Shown here: one piece after another, positions 52,682-61,853 of the stretch
Position numbering within the stretch: the first letter of the stretch is position 1
Layout: each line of letters starts with the position of its first letter
NCBI GenBank assembly: GCA_013204985.1
Contig: JABMLG010000008.1
Coordinates: 141,377 to 205,376, forward strand
Direction: 5' to 3'
Source of the DNA: Microbacteriaceae bacterium VKM Ac-2855
Lineage (GTDB): Bacteria; Actinomycetota; Actinomycetes; Actinomycetales; Microbacteriaceae
DNA: 64,000 nucleotides
The notes under the pieces: model-generated
Told to the model about the DNA's origin: nothing
Seen by the model: only the letters and a program-made list of their open reading frames with translations
Databases searched by the model: none
Program-made: the position numbers and the translations under genes

Positions 52682-53888
52682 CGGAGACGACCGTGGTCGC
52701 GCCGGGCGCGCGCCGCGCTGCGGCCTCGAGCAGCGTCTCGCGCTCGGGTCCGCTCGCGACGGCGATGACGGTCCGCGCCAGCGCCACGGCGCCGTGCAGC
52801 ACCGCCTCGTCGGCTGCCGCAGTCGCGGCGTCGGCCGCGAACTCGATGGTGTGCGGCACCCCGGTGGTGCCGCGCAGCATCAGCATCGGGTGGATGGATG
52901 GCACGGCCTTCGACACGTTGCCCATGTCGGTCGAGCCGCCGGCGAGTGGCCGTGACGAGATCACGGTGCGGCCGAGGGCACGCAGCTCCGCATCCCACTG
53001 CGCGGCGAGGGCCGGGTGCTGCACGAGCTCGTCGTAGCGCGGCTCGCTCCGCTCCGCCTTCCACGCGCAGCCGGTGGCGAGTGCCGCGCCCGCGAAGCAG
53101 TCGAGCATCCGCCGCTTCGCATCCAGCAGAACATCGAGGTCGGCGGCGCGCACCTCGGCCCGGAGACGCGTTGCGGCGGGCACGATGTTGGTCGCGTCGC
53201 CGCCGTGCTCGACGAAAGCGCTCAGGCGGATGTCGGATGCGAGCTGCTGTCGGAGCAGGCCGATCGCGACGAGGGCGAGTGTGGCGGCGTCACCGGCGTT
53301 GACGCCGTGGTGCGGCGCGGCGGCGGCGTGCGCGGCGCGTCCGGTGAAGTCGATGTCGAAGCGGTCGACGGCCTGCGTCCCGGTGGCGGCGCACGAGACG
53401 TCGTCGTCGCCGGCGGCACCGTGCACCATCAGCGAGATCGTGGCGCCCTCCCAGGCGCCGCTCTCGAGAAGCAGCACCTTGCCGCCGCCGTGCTCCTCCG
53501 CGGGGGTGCCCAGCAGGACCACCGTGAGGCCGAGCTCATCCGCGACCTCGCCGAGGGCGATGGCCGCGCCGAGCCCGGCGGCGGCGATCACGTTGTGGCC
53601 GCACGCGTGCCCGATGTCCGGCAGGGCGTCGTATTCGGCGCAGACCACGACGCGGAACGGCCCCGAACCGCGCACGGCCTCGAAGGAGGTGGCGACGCCG
53701 TAGGCGGAGCGGGCGACGGTGAAGCCGGCCCGCTCGGCCTCGTCGGCCAGGAGCGCGGCGGCGCGGTACTCGGTGAACGCGAGCTCGGGGTCGGCATGGA
53801 TGGTGTGGCTGACGTGGAGCAGGGTCGAAGCCCAGTCGTCGACCACGGCCTGGGTGCGGTCGATGAGAAGGGGGGCGGTGAGGCTCAT
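52674..53888 (-). CDS. M20-family amidohydrolase/peptidase
   Basis: The 404-residue product is an M20D-type amidohydrolase of the AbgB/hippurate hydrolase group. CAEYDALPDIGHACGHNVIA and TPAEEHGGGKVLLL carry the metal ligands and general base, and the dimerisation/lid domain contains GRAAHAAAAPHHGVNA. It would cleave an N-acyl amino acid or peptide conjugate in the cytoplasm. I start it at ATG 53886-53888 (MSLTAPLLID), after AAAGGCGCCCACATC; the longer frame is Arg-rich nonsense. It overlaps sdaA by 8 bp and follows DUF3100 by 14 bp. Confidence 0.9.
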   Translation of the reverse strand: MSLTAPLLIDRTQAVVDDWASTLLHVSHTIHADPELAFTEYRAAALLADEAERAGFTVARSAYGVATSFEAVRGSGPFRVVVCAEYDALPDIGHACGHNVIAAAGLGAAIALGEVADELGLTVVLLGTPAEEHGGGKVLLLESGAWEGATISLMVHGAAGDDDVSCAATGTQAVDRFDIDFTGRAAHAAAAPHHGVNAGDAATLALVAIGLLRQQLASDIRLSAFVEHGGDATNIVPAATRLRAEVRAADLDVLLDAKRRMLDCFAGAALATGCAWKAERSEPRYDELVQHPALAAQWDAELRALGRTVISSRPLAGGSTDMGNVSKAVPSIHPMLMLRGTTGVPHTIEFAADAATAAADEAVLHGAVALARTVIAVASGPERETLLEAAARRAPGATTVVSGD

Positions 53889-53902
53889 GATGTGGGCGCC
53901 TT

Positions 53903-55240
53903 TCAGTTCCAGAAGCCGAGCGCGAACTCGGCGACGACGACGGAGAGCAGGTAGGAGGCGGCGATCGAGACGATTCCGACGGGTGCGATCTTCCAGCCGA
54001 TGCTCTTCAGCAGCGGGAGGTCCTTGCCGAGGCTCAGCCCGGCGACGGTGAGGACGACGGTGCAGACGGAGAGGAAGTCGATGGTGGCGACGGCCGTGCC
54101 GAGCAGCTCCGCGACGGGCGAGATGGGGCTCGAGAGCAGCGCGCCGAGGGTGACGATGCCGATCATCGAGGCGACCTTGCCGCGGGTGAGTCGGGCGATG
54201 CCGACTCCGATCGCGAGCAGCGCTGCGAGCACGAGGTAGCCGCCGACGATGGACCAGGAGAAGGACTGCGCGGCGATGGAGGAGACGACGACGCCGACGA
54301 CGACGAGCGCGGGCAGGGTGGTGAGCAGCGGCACGTTCACGAGGGGAGCAGCAGCCGCGACCGGGGCGGTGGCGACGGGCGCCTCCACGACACGCTGGCG
54401 CTTTGTGAGCACCCGGTAGAAGCGATCGGCGAGTGGCAGCGCGACGTACATGCCGATGTAGAGCCCGAGGATGCCGGTGATCACGTTGGAGGTGGCCGCG
54501 ACGGCGAGCACCTGCTCCTGCATCTCCGGATGCGCGGCGGCGACGCTCGCGGCGGCGGCGGCCATCATCGAGCCCGAGCCGACGCCCGCACCCATCGCGA
54601 GGGCCAGTGGGTCGAAGACGCCGAGCGACGTGGCGAACGAGGCGATCAGGCTGATCAGCACGGCGCCGAAGAGCGTGCCGAACACGTACATCGAAAGCAC
54701 GCCGCGGTACTGGTGCGAATCGGTGCCGTAGCGCTCGCTCACCATCGCGAACGATCCCTCGCGGTCGATCGAGAACGTCGCGCCGACCGTCGCCGGCCCC
54801 ATCCGCAGCAGCACGGCGAGCGGCAGTGCGAGCAGGATCGTGCCGAAGAGGTGCCCGACCTCCTGCAGCAGCAGAGCGGGTCCGGCCTCGACGAGCAGGC
54901 CGATGTTCGGGCCGATGGTGAAGGAGAGCCGGGCGACGAGCAGCAGCACGGCCACGGTCATGATGCCGGCTGCGGCCGATTGCAGGTCGAGGGGGAGCCG
55001 GCGCACGCGCTGTGCCGAGACGACGCCTCCGGCGAGCAACCCCCACACCATGGGCAGGATCGTGATCGCGGCGAAGCCGAGCGGGATGACGGCAGGGCCG
55101 ACGAGCTGGCTGAGAGCGGCGATGGCGAGGACCAGGCCGAGGAGGATCCAGAGCCGCGGAGAGCGGAAGGAGAGCCGGAGGGCGGGAGCGGGGGAGGGTG
55201 TGGATTCGCGGGTGCGGGACACCGTGGACGCGTCAGACAT
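53903..55240 (-). CDS. DUF3100 integral membrane protein
   Basis: The 445-residue product has about 10-12 hydrophobic helices and matches the DUF3100 family in its GVGSGSMMAAAAASVAAAHP and ATSNVITGILGLYIGMYVALP segments. The family is often next to M20 amidohydrolases, as it is here, and may import their substrate. This is an inference from context. It is the first gene of a three-gene operon and is divergent from the Lrp-type regulator. Confidence 0.88.
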   Translation of the reverse strand: MSDASTVSRTRESTPSPAPALRLSFRSPRLWILLGLVLAIAALSQLVGPAVIPLGFAAITILPMVWGLLAGGVVSAQRVRRLPLDLQSAAAGIMTVAVLLLVARLSFTIGPNIGLLVEAGPALLLQEVGHLFGTILLALPLAVLLRMGPATVGATFSIDREGSFAMVSERYGTDSHQYRGVLSMYVFGTLFGAVLISLIASFATSLGVFDPLALAMGAGVGSGSMMAAAAASVAAAHPEMQEQVLAVAATSNVITGILGLYIGMYVALPLADRFYRVLTKRQRVVEAPVATAPVAAAAPLVNVPLLTTLPALVVVGVVVSSIAAQSFSWSIVGGYLVLAALLAIGVGIARLTRGKVASMIGIVTLGALLSSPISPVAELLGTAVATIDFLSVCTVVLTVAGLSLGKDLPLLKSIGWKIAPVGIVSIAASYLLSVVVAEFALGFWN

Positions 55241-55323
55241 GATGGTCGCCTTCGTGACGGAGGAAATGAAAGGGGAGCGCAGGATTGGCGCGAGTGGTGC
55301 GGGAAAACGCTAAAGTTCTCGCG

Positions 55324-55339
55324 TCGGACGGGTGTCCGA
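55324..55339. promoter_or_regulatory. inverted repeat in the DUF3100/Lrp spacer
   Basis: TCGGAC-GGGT-GTCCGA is a perfect 6-bp inverted repeat 31 bp before the Lrp-type start. It is a candidate operator in the divergent promoter region. Confidence 0.4.
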
Positions 55340-55370
55340 GTGCAGGAAAATCCCGTTTCGGAGGTGCCGT

Positions 55371-56354
55371 GTGCAGGATCAGCCACTGACAACGGAAGAT
55401 CTTCGACTACTGAACGCCCTGCAGATCCGGCCCCGAGCCTCCTGGTCGTCGCTTGCGCGGGTGATCGGATCGGATCCGGTGACGCTCGGGCGGCGCTGGG
55501 ACCGGCTGCGCACGCGCGGCATCGCATGGATCGCGGTGTACGGCAGCGGATCCGCGGCGGGAGTGACGGCGATGCTCGAGATCGAGTGCGCCCCATCGCA
55601 TACGCTCCGCATCGCGGACGAGATCGCCGACGATCCGGAGGTGCTCACCGTCGACCTGACGACGGGCAACCGCGACCTGCTCGTCACCGTGATCTGCTCA
55701 GACCACGACCAGCTCTCCCGGTACGTTCTCGAGCGGATGGGCACGCTGAGCGAGATCCGCGGGATGCGCACGCAGATCGTCTCCGCAGCGGTCTCGGACG
55801 CGCGCAACTGGCGGCTTCGTGCCCTCGAACCGGCCGAGGTGTCTGCGCTGGAGGCGGAGCCTACCCCGACGGTCCGCCCCGGCGCGAAGGTTCCGGCTGA
55901 GATCGAGGCGCGCCTGTTCGCCGAACTGACCCGGGAGCCGCGGATCACGATCGCGGCCCTCGCGGATGCGCTCGGCGTGACGAAGGCCCGGGCGGGAGCG
56001 TTCGTCGCAACCGCGATCGCATCCGGGCGCGTCGTTCTTCGCACCGAGGTCGCCCGGCCGTATTCGGGCTGGCCGATCTACGCCTGGTACTTCCTCAGCG
56101 TCGAGGCGCGCGACCGGGAGGCGACCGCCGGTCAACTCGCGAAACTACGCGAGGCACGCCTGGTCGCCTCCACGATCGGCACCTACGACATCGCGCTGGC
56201 GGTGTGGCTGCGCTCGATGGACGACGTGCAGCGCCTGGAGGCGTACCTCGCGGAGCACTTCCCCCGCGTCGGCGTGGCCGACCGCTCGATCGTGCTGCGC
56301 ACGCCGACGCACCTGAGACGACGGGTGGACCTCTCGGGGCGGTCGCCGGAGTGA
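55371..56354 (+). CDS. Lrp/AsnC-family regulator with duplicated domains
   Basis: The 327-residue product is twice the length of a standard Lrp/AsnC protein. It carries two helix-turn-helix segments (LRLLNALQIRPRASWSSLAR near 10 and RITIAALADALGVTKARAG near 190), each followed by an AsnC ligand domain. The start is GTG 55371 with GGAGGT five bases upstream; an earlier in-frame ATG has none. It is divergent from the DUF3100-M20-sdaA operon, which it probably controls in response to an amino acid or its conjugate. Confidence 0.9.
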   Translation: MQDQPLTTEDLRLLNALQIRPRASWSSLARVIGSDPVTLGRRWDRLRTRGIAWIAVYGSGSAAGVTAMLEIECAPSHTLRIADEIADDPEVLTVDLTTGNRDLLVTVICSDHDQLSRYVLERMGTLSEIRGMRTQIVSAAVSDARNWRLRALEPAEVSALEAEPTPTVRPGAKVPAEIEARLFAELTREPRITIAALADALGVTKARAGAFVATAIASGRVVLRTEVARPYSGWPIYAWYFLSVEARDREATAGQLAKLREARLVASTIGTYDIALAVWLRSMDDVQRLEAYLAEHFPRVGVADRSIVLRTPTHLRRRVDLSGRSPE

Positions 56355-56526
56355 GGTGCTCACGAGCTGGACTGCTCGCATCATCCTTCCCTTGCGTGCG
56401 CGGAATGTGGTGCGGCAGCAGCCGCCGCCCTACTCGGCGTTTTGGTTGCAGTCGCTGTCCGGCCTCGTCGTCGCATCGATCGGTGCTCCGCATCGCTGAT
56501 GTCGACTCGGCCCGCGGTCGCCCCGC

Positions 56527-59500
56527 TCATCGCCATTCCCCCATGTAGGAGAAGCAGCCCCAATCCCGGTAGGCGGGGAAGCGCGCCCGGGTGGCTCGCT
56601 GGGCCCGAACGAACGAGTCGAGCCGACCGATGCCTTCGCTCAGCGCCCGGTAGAGCTCCGAGTAGAAGAACTCCGAGGCGTTCGTCTCCACGGGCCACTG
56701 CGTGCCCACGATGGTCTCGACACCGGCCAACATAAGACTCGCCGGAAGCCCGACGAGGTTGTCTGCCGAGTCGAAGCGACCCAGGGCTGTTTCGCACGCG
56801 CTCAGCGTGACCAGTTCCGTGCCGCGCAGGTCGTGGGCGAGGAGCTCGTAGGCGTTCAGCCGACCGTCCGACTCGCCATCGGGGGTCAGATAGATGCACT
56901 GGAACGCGGGAGCATCGACGTCGTGGCGTCCATGCGCGGCGATATGGACGTAGCGCGCCTCCGTCAGCCCTTCGATGACGCGTTGCTCGGTCACGTCGGC
57001 ATCGACGGTCGCCTCAACGCCGAAGTGCTCAGCGACTCTCTGCGCTTCCCTTCTCGCCTCGGGTATTCGAGGCAGCCCGAACGGATTCTCGGACTCGTAC
57101 GACAGACCGAACGCCGCGACCGGGCGGGGGTGACGACGGCGCATCCCCGGTCGCTGGTCCGCCACCAGCAGGTAGAGGTTGGGGAGGTAGGAGACCCGCC
57201 AGGTCGCCGCCAGCGGCTGTCCTCCTTCGGGGAGGAGGTGATACGGGTACATGTGGAGCGGGCCGTGGGGCACGAAGCACACATGGTCCTTGCCGGCGGC
57301 TCGCCACGTTTCCAGGTCGTCCAAGAGGTCGCCGAATAAGGCTTCGCGTCCGCTCTCCAGCAGGCCGAGTGCCGTCGGGGTCGCCGACCACGACTGCGGC
57401 GCCGGCTCCAGTTCCTCCCGGAGCGCTTCGACCCATCCCGAGACCGGCGACATCGCGACGATCCGGCCATCGAGCTCGACTCGAACGTCGCCCTCGTCCG
57501 GCACGCCGAGGTCGACGACCATGGTTCGCTCGATGTCCTTGCCGAGAGCGAGTGTCAGGATCGCGAGGTTGCCGTCGTGCGTCCGACCGAGGTACTGCAC
57601 GAGGAGCACGGTCCGTTCGTCGAGCGATGACCTGATCACATCCATCGGCAGGAAGATCGGATCCGATCGGTGCCCCGCCAACTGCCGATTCAGATGTGCG
57701 TCGTACGCGTGGCGCAGGTTGGCCAAACGGTCGGCCGGCGAGTCCCCCGAGCGGGGATTGTCGGGTTCGATGTACGCGGTGAGCAACGTTCGTTCGTCGA
57801 CGGCGGACAATTCCTCGCCGTATGAGGTCTCGTCGATCGCCCGCTCGGCTTCGGCGATGCGTCTCAGCTGGTCAGTGCCGGCCTCATCCTGGTCTGGGCG
57901 ATAGCGCACCCCGGAGAAGAACTGGGCGCCGAAGCGCTGTCCTTTCGCCGCCTCGAGGAGGAAGATCAGCGCCTCCGGGTTCACACTGCCGACGGAGTTT
58001 CGGGAGATCGCTTGCTTGCAGACCTCTTGCACCACGCGCGTGGCCGGTTCACCGAGCCCGGCTTGCAGGTCGAGCGCGTACCCGCAGACACTCAACGCCG
58101 CGAGCGCAGCCGTGACCGGGGTCCCCGTGCCGACGCAATCGCGGAGACGGCCGACCACGTCCAGCGCTTTGCTGGGGAGTTTCATGGTCATGTAGGCGGC
58201 AAGGGCGTCGCCGTACGGACCGACCGCAGCGTCCGCATCCCCGGCGAGGTAGGCATTGGAGCCGAGGCCGATCTGCAACTCGGCCCGGAGGTAGGCCAAG
58301 GCATCGGCGTACTCGCTCGCGAATGCCGGCGCGAGCTGCGCAAGCTCGGCCAACAGTTCCAGTCCCCGCGTCTCCGCGTCGACGTTGGCCGAGCGGCGGA
58401 CGAGCCGGACCATTCCGCTCGCGAGTCGCAGCACGTCCCACGCCCCATCGTCGGCTCGGCGACGAAGATCACGGACGGCGTCGTCCAAATCCGACGCGAC
58501 GGTGATGGGGCGGCCATCCTTCTGGGCGATGATCTCCACCAGCTCGAGCTGATGGAGCCACAGCATCTGCCGGCCGTTCTCATGATCATCCATCGCGATG
58601 AGGCTGCGGAGATCTCGACCCAGCTCGAGAGCTCGACGCTCGTCGACGCTCGCCATGGCCGAGGAGGCCTGCAGGAGCAGGTCGGTAGCGCCCACCACAC
58701 CGTGCCGGCGGATCAGCTCATCGAGAGAGACATCGACTACGGCCTCGATGTCGCCGCGATCGACGGTGCCGCCCAGCACATGGATGGTGTTCAGCAGCAC
58801 GAGGCGCTCCTGCGGAAGCCGCGACACGTCGAGGAGGGCGATCGCCTCCGTCGCTGTAGAGCGGATGGCCGCCTCGTCGACCTCTTGGCCGAGAGTGCGC
58901 AAGACCATCAGAGCGAGTACCTGGTACCGAAGGCTGACACCTCGATCGTGCCCCACGCGCACGTCGGCTGCCTCTCGGAAGGACAGACTGGCAGCCGCCA
59001 TCGCCTCGCGCACCGGCGGCATCCGCCACTCTTCTTCAGGGACGCTCACCAGCTCCGCGCGATGGGTCTCGAAGAATCTCTGCTCCCACCGCCAGACGAG
59101 TTTCTCGAAGTTCAGGTCGATCGGACGCCGCCACGTCCACGGGTCCAAGCGCAGGGAACCCAGCGTCATCAGCGCATCGGCGAGTTCGAGCGAGTCGCCG
59201 GATGTTCTGGCTGACTCCGCGACGAGCCCGGCCGCGGCCTCGGCTCGTCGGAAAAGCCGTCCGTCCGCCTCCTCCCGCAGTATGTCGCCGGCGCGGTCCG
59301 CGTAGGTGAGGGCGACGTCGCGTCCGGCCTGATCTCGAACCACACCCCCAGGCCGGGCCTCGAGTGCGCTCAGAAGCAGTCGCAACACCATCAGCGCTTC
59401 GGTGTCGCTTCCGGCCCGATGGAGCTGGTTGGAGAGGGAGCGGACGGCGGCCACGTACACCGGCGCCAGGACGGCGTCGGCCGCTGTCTGCGACGCGAGC

Positions 59501-59829
59501 CGGAGGGCGTGCTCGATATCCATCTCCTTTCTCGAGACGGCGGCCCACAGTCCCTCGATCGGCCCATCGCTGAGAACGTAATCGATCCGACGCATCTGCA
59601 AGCCGTCGCGCAGGTCGACCATCTCGTCGAGGGTGTGACGCAGCGACACCTGGTCCGAGGCGGGGAGGGTGTCGATCGCTTCTCGAAGCGCCTGCTCGAC
59701 GTCCTCCGCGAAGAGTTCCGGATGGAGGAACAGCGCGCTCGCCCGTGCCGAGACATCGGAACCGGCTGCGACCGTGCGGAGCCTCCCGAGCCATCTGGCC
59801 GTCGCGTTCTCACCGAATGACATCGACAT
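56527..59829 (-). CDS. CHAT-domain (caspase-like peptidase) protein
   Basis: The product of 1100 residues from ATG 59827-59829 (AGAGGTGG upstream) has a long helical, repeat-like N-terminal region of about 750 residues and a C-terminal CHAT domain. The catalytic dyad is visible as His near residue 962 (YVHIAAHGRHD) and Cys near 1011 (VTLSACETALG). Companion motifs GVETIVGTQWPVE and LMLAG are present. There is no signal peptide, so it acts in the cytoplasm. CHAT proteases are common effectors in bacterial conflict systems. It lies 516 bp downstream of a leaderless subtilisin gene on the same strand. Confidence 0.88.
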   Translation of the reverse strand: MSMSFGENATARWLGRLRTVAAGSDVSARASALFLHPELFAEDVEQALREAIDTLPASDQVSLRHTLDEMVDLRDGLQMRRIDYVLSDGPIEGLWAAVSRKEMDIEHALRLASQTAADAVLAPVYVAAVRSLSNQLHRAGSDTEALMVLRLLLSALEARPGGVVRDQAGRDVALTYADRAGDILREEADGRLFRRAEAAAGLVAESARTSGDSLELADALMTLGSLRLDPWTWRRPIDLNFEKLVWRWEQRFFETHRAELVSVPEEEWRMPPVREAMAAASLSFREAADVRVGHDRGVSLRYQVLALMVLRTLGQEVDEAAIRSTATEAIALLDVSRLPQERLVLLNTIHVLGGTVDRGDIEAVVDVSLDELIRRHGVVGATDLLLQASSAMASVDERRALELGRDLRSLIAMDDHENGRQMLWLHQLELVEIIAQKDGRPITVASDLDDAVRDLRRRADDGAWDVLRLASGMVRLVRRSANVDAETRGLELLAELAQLAPAFASEYADALAYLRAELQIGLGSNAYLAGDADAAVGPYGDALAAYMTMKLPSKALDVVGRLRDCVGTGTPVTAALAALSVCGYALDLQAGLGEPATRVVQEVCKQAISRNSVGSVNPEALIFLLEAAKGQRFGAQFFSGVRYRPDQDEAGTDQLRRIAEAERAIDETSYGEELSAVDERTLLTAYIEPDNPRSGDSPADRLANLRHAYDAHLNRQLAGHRSDPIFLPMDVIRSSLDERTVLLVQYLGRTHDGNLAILTLALGKDIERTMVVDLGVPDEGDVRVELDGRIVAMSPVSGWVEALREELEPAPQSWSATPTALGLLESGREALFGDLLDDLETWRAAGKDHVCFVPHGPLHMYPYHLLPEGGQPLAATWRVSYLPNLYLLVADQRPGMRRRHPRPVAAFGLSYESENPFGLPRIPEARREAQRVAEHFGVEATVDADVTEQRVIEGLTEARYVHIAAHGRHDVDAPAFQCIYLTPDGESDGRLNAYELLAHDLRGTELVTLSACETALGRFDSADNLVGLPASLMLAGVETIVGTQWPVETNASEFFYSELYRALSEGIGRLDSFVRAQRATRARFPAYRDWGCFSYMGEWR

Positions 59830-60120
59830 CGTCCACCTCTCGCCGCTCAGCCCCGAGTTGCTCCGTGGGGTGAATCCATGTCGGCCGGTCGTGACGCTGC
59901 AGTTGGATGGTGACCCACTCTCCGTGCGCACATACTGCTCCTGAACGAGGCGCCGGACAACGGGCAGAGCAGTGTTTCGCTCGGCGCACTCGGGCGTCGG
60001 CTGCGCGCTTGTCCACGGAGCTCGGACGAGGCTCTTCGGCGCTCGGCTCGTTCGTCGCGCGCGTGTTGCGTTCGTTGCTGCCGGCGTCGCTGCTTTCGTC
60101 GGTTAGGAGCGCGCAGCTTT
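59830..60120. other. gene-free leader of the CHAT gene
   Basis: These 290 bp before the CHAT start contain no convincing frame or clear promoter. Together with repeat copy C they fill the gap up to the S8 protease stop at 60346. Confidence 0.4.
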
Positions 60121-60205
60121 GCTCGCTGGCTGCATAACTTCGGTTGAGAGTATCGCTCAGCGCCGATGGGCGCCGACGGACGCCCTCAACCGAAGTTGCG
60201 TCCAG
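60120..60205 (+). repeat. 62-bp nested palindromic repeat, copy C
   Basis: AACTTCGGTTGAGAG (60136-60150) pairs with CCCTCAACCGAAGTT (60183-60197). The inner arms are CAGCGCC and GGCGCCG. Outer length is again 62 bp, and the left flank TGGCTGCAT matches copy A. It lies 149 bp beyond the stop of the S8 protease gene. Confidence 0.85.
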
Positions 60206-60345
60206 CGCGCGATGTCAGAGCCGCAGGTCGGCGAGGCCGCACGGCCGGCGGGCCGGCCGGTTGCCGGTTGTCGCCGAGCGAGCTGTCCTCGTCTGACCCT
60301 CCGGCGCCCGACGCGCGACGCCTGAGGCGCAGACCGCGGGCGGTC

Positions 60346-61521
60346 CTATTCCCGCGGGGCCTGCACCACACCGTTACCGATGTCGCTCGGGCTGAAGCCC
60401 GACTTGAGTCCGCTGGTCACCGCCGAACCGGCAAGCCGGTCAGTGAACCGCTGTTGCGAGAATTGGCCCGATCTCATCAGTTTCTCGGCCCACAAAGCGG
60501 CGACCCCGGCGACGTGCGGCGTCGCCATGCTGGTGCCGCTCATCATCGTCAGGCCGCCCCCGGCCCGGGCCGAGAGGATGTCGACCCCCGGCGCTGAGAG
60601 GCGCGCGCCGTAGTTCGAGAAGCTCGCGATCGCCCATCCTTCGGGATCCTGCGCGACCGCGGCGACGGAGATCATTCCCTCGGCCGCTGCGGGTGGACTC
60701 ACCGCGATGATGAAATTCGGGTCCTCGTCGCGCCTGCTCTCGTTGCCCGCCGCGGCGACCAAGAGGCAGGGGCCCGTGAATCTGGCGCGGGCCTGAACGA
60801 GCGACCCCAACCGATCGAAGAGGAGGACGTTCGCACGGTATCCCTCCAGCGCCATCGACGTCGCGAGCTCGGTGGGAACGCCAGCGCGTTCGAGGTCCGC
60901 GACCATCCCCGGGAAGTCGATGCCGAGTGACATCGAGATGACCTGGGCGCCAGCGAGGAGTGCCCACTCGATGGCCGTCAGGATGACGTCGCTGCCGCCG
61001 CCGTCCTCACCGAGGACCTTGCCGATGAGAGCGGTACGGATCCCCGGCGCCACTCCGATCCGCTCGCCGTCGACGTCGCGGCCGAAGATCGTGCCGGCGC
61101 AGTGCGTCCCGTGCCCGTGTGTGTCGCCGTCGCTGTCGTTGGTGAAATTCCGTTGAATCAACTCGACACCGGTGAACGCCGGGTGCGCTGCGTCGATGCC
61201 CGTGTCGAGTACCGCGACGGTGACGCCATCACCTGAGAACGGTGTCGCGTCCGCGCCGACCGCACGGATGCCCCAGGCGCTGCCCGTTTCCGCGGGGCGG
61301 GTGGCGCGCGAGAGGCTCACCGGGGCGATGAGTTTCATCGGGACCACTGGAGCGATGGCCTCGACGTCGTTGTAGTGGCTGATCTCCGTTGCGCGGCTCG
61401 CGCTGAGAGTGTCGATCTCGACCGTCAGAGATGCCGCGGACTCCAGCGCCTCGGGGTCCGCGCGGCCTCTGGTCCGTCTGGTCTCCACCCGCTTCAGGAT
61501 GACGTGCCTCATCGGTTGCAC
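60346..61521 (-). CDS. S8 subtilisin-like serine protease without signal peptide
   Basis: The product of about 391 residues is a subtilase. The triad is Asp near residue 103 (VLDTGIDAAHP), His near 137 (HGHGTHCAG) and Ser near 328 (SGTSMATPHVAG), with the oxyanion Asn in AAAGNESRRD. The first 60 residues form a short charged pro-region, and no export signal is seen, which is unusual for S8 proteins and implies a cytoplasmic protease. GTG 61521 and ATG 61512 are both possible starts. The CHAT gene follows on the same strand. Confidence 0.88.
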   Translation of the reverse strand: MQPMRHVILKRVETRRTRGRADPEALESAASLTVEIDTLSASRATEISHYNDVEAIAPVVPMKLIAPVSLSRATRPAETGSAWGIRAVGADATPFSGDGVTVAVLDTGIDAAHPAFTGVELIQRNFTNDSDGDTHGHGTHCAGTIFGRDVDGERIGVAPGIRTALIGKVLGEDGGGSDVILTAIEWALLAGAQVISMSLGIDFPGMVADLERAGVPTELATSMALEGYRANVLLFDRLGSLVQARARFTGPCLLVAAAGNESRRDEDPNFIIAVSPPAAAEGMISVAAVAQDPEGWAIASFSNYGARLSAPGVDILSARAGGGLTMMSGTSMATPHVAGVAALWAEKLMRSGQFSQQRFTDRLAGSAVTSGLKSGFSPSDIGNGVVQAPRE

Positions 61522-61738
61522 AGATCCTCGCCCCCTATCAGTGGGCCTGAGACAGTTCGCGTCTCGACGCGTTGTGGGTCTGAACGTACATCAGCGCTAC
61601 CGCTCACGTAACCCTGCGGCACAGGGCGGCGGGGCACGGCGACGAGATCGCGATCGTGTTGAGCGGTCGACGGGACACGACGGACGCCGGGTCGCGCGCA
61701 CACGGGTCGGAATCTTCGGCAGCGCGAGGGGCGGCGGA

Positions 61739-61830
61739 TGCGCCCGCAGGCAATGCAGCTGGACCAGCGATCAGCGCCCCCCGCGCGCCTCCTCGCGGTC
61801 TTTCGGCTTCATTCCCGTGCGGGCCTACCG
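61739..61830. repeat. second intergenic inverted-repeat family, copy 2
   Basis: TGCGCCCGCAGGCAATGCAG at the left end and CATTCCCGTGCGGGC at the right end match copy 1 at 48274-48363. The element lies 24 bp beyond the stop of the GntP-family gene. Nothing else is recognisable in 61522-61853. Confidence 0.75.
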
Positions 61831-61853
61831 TCAAGCGTTAGCCCAACGCGCAC

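Noticed and set aside
52674..55046. 790-codon fused frame over the M20 and DUF3100 genes
   Set aside because: Only the last 404 codons are M20; the rest is antisense-like, out-of-frame reading of the DUF3100 gene.
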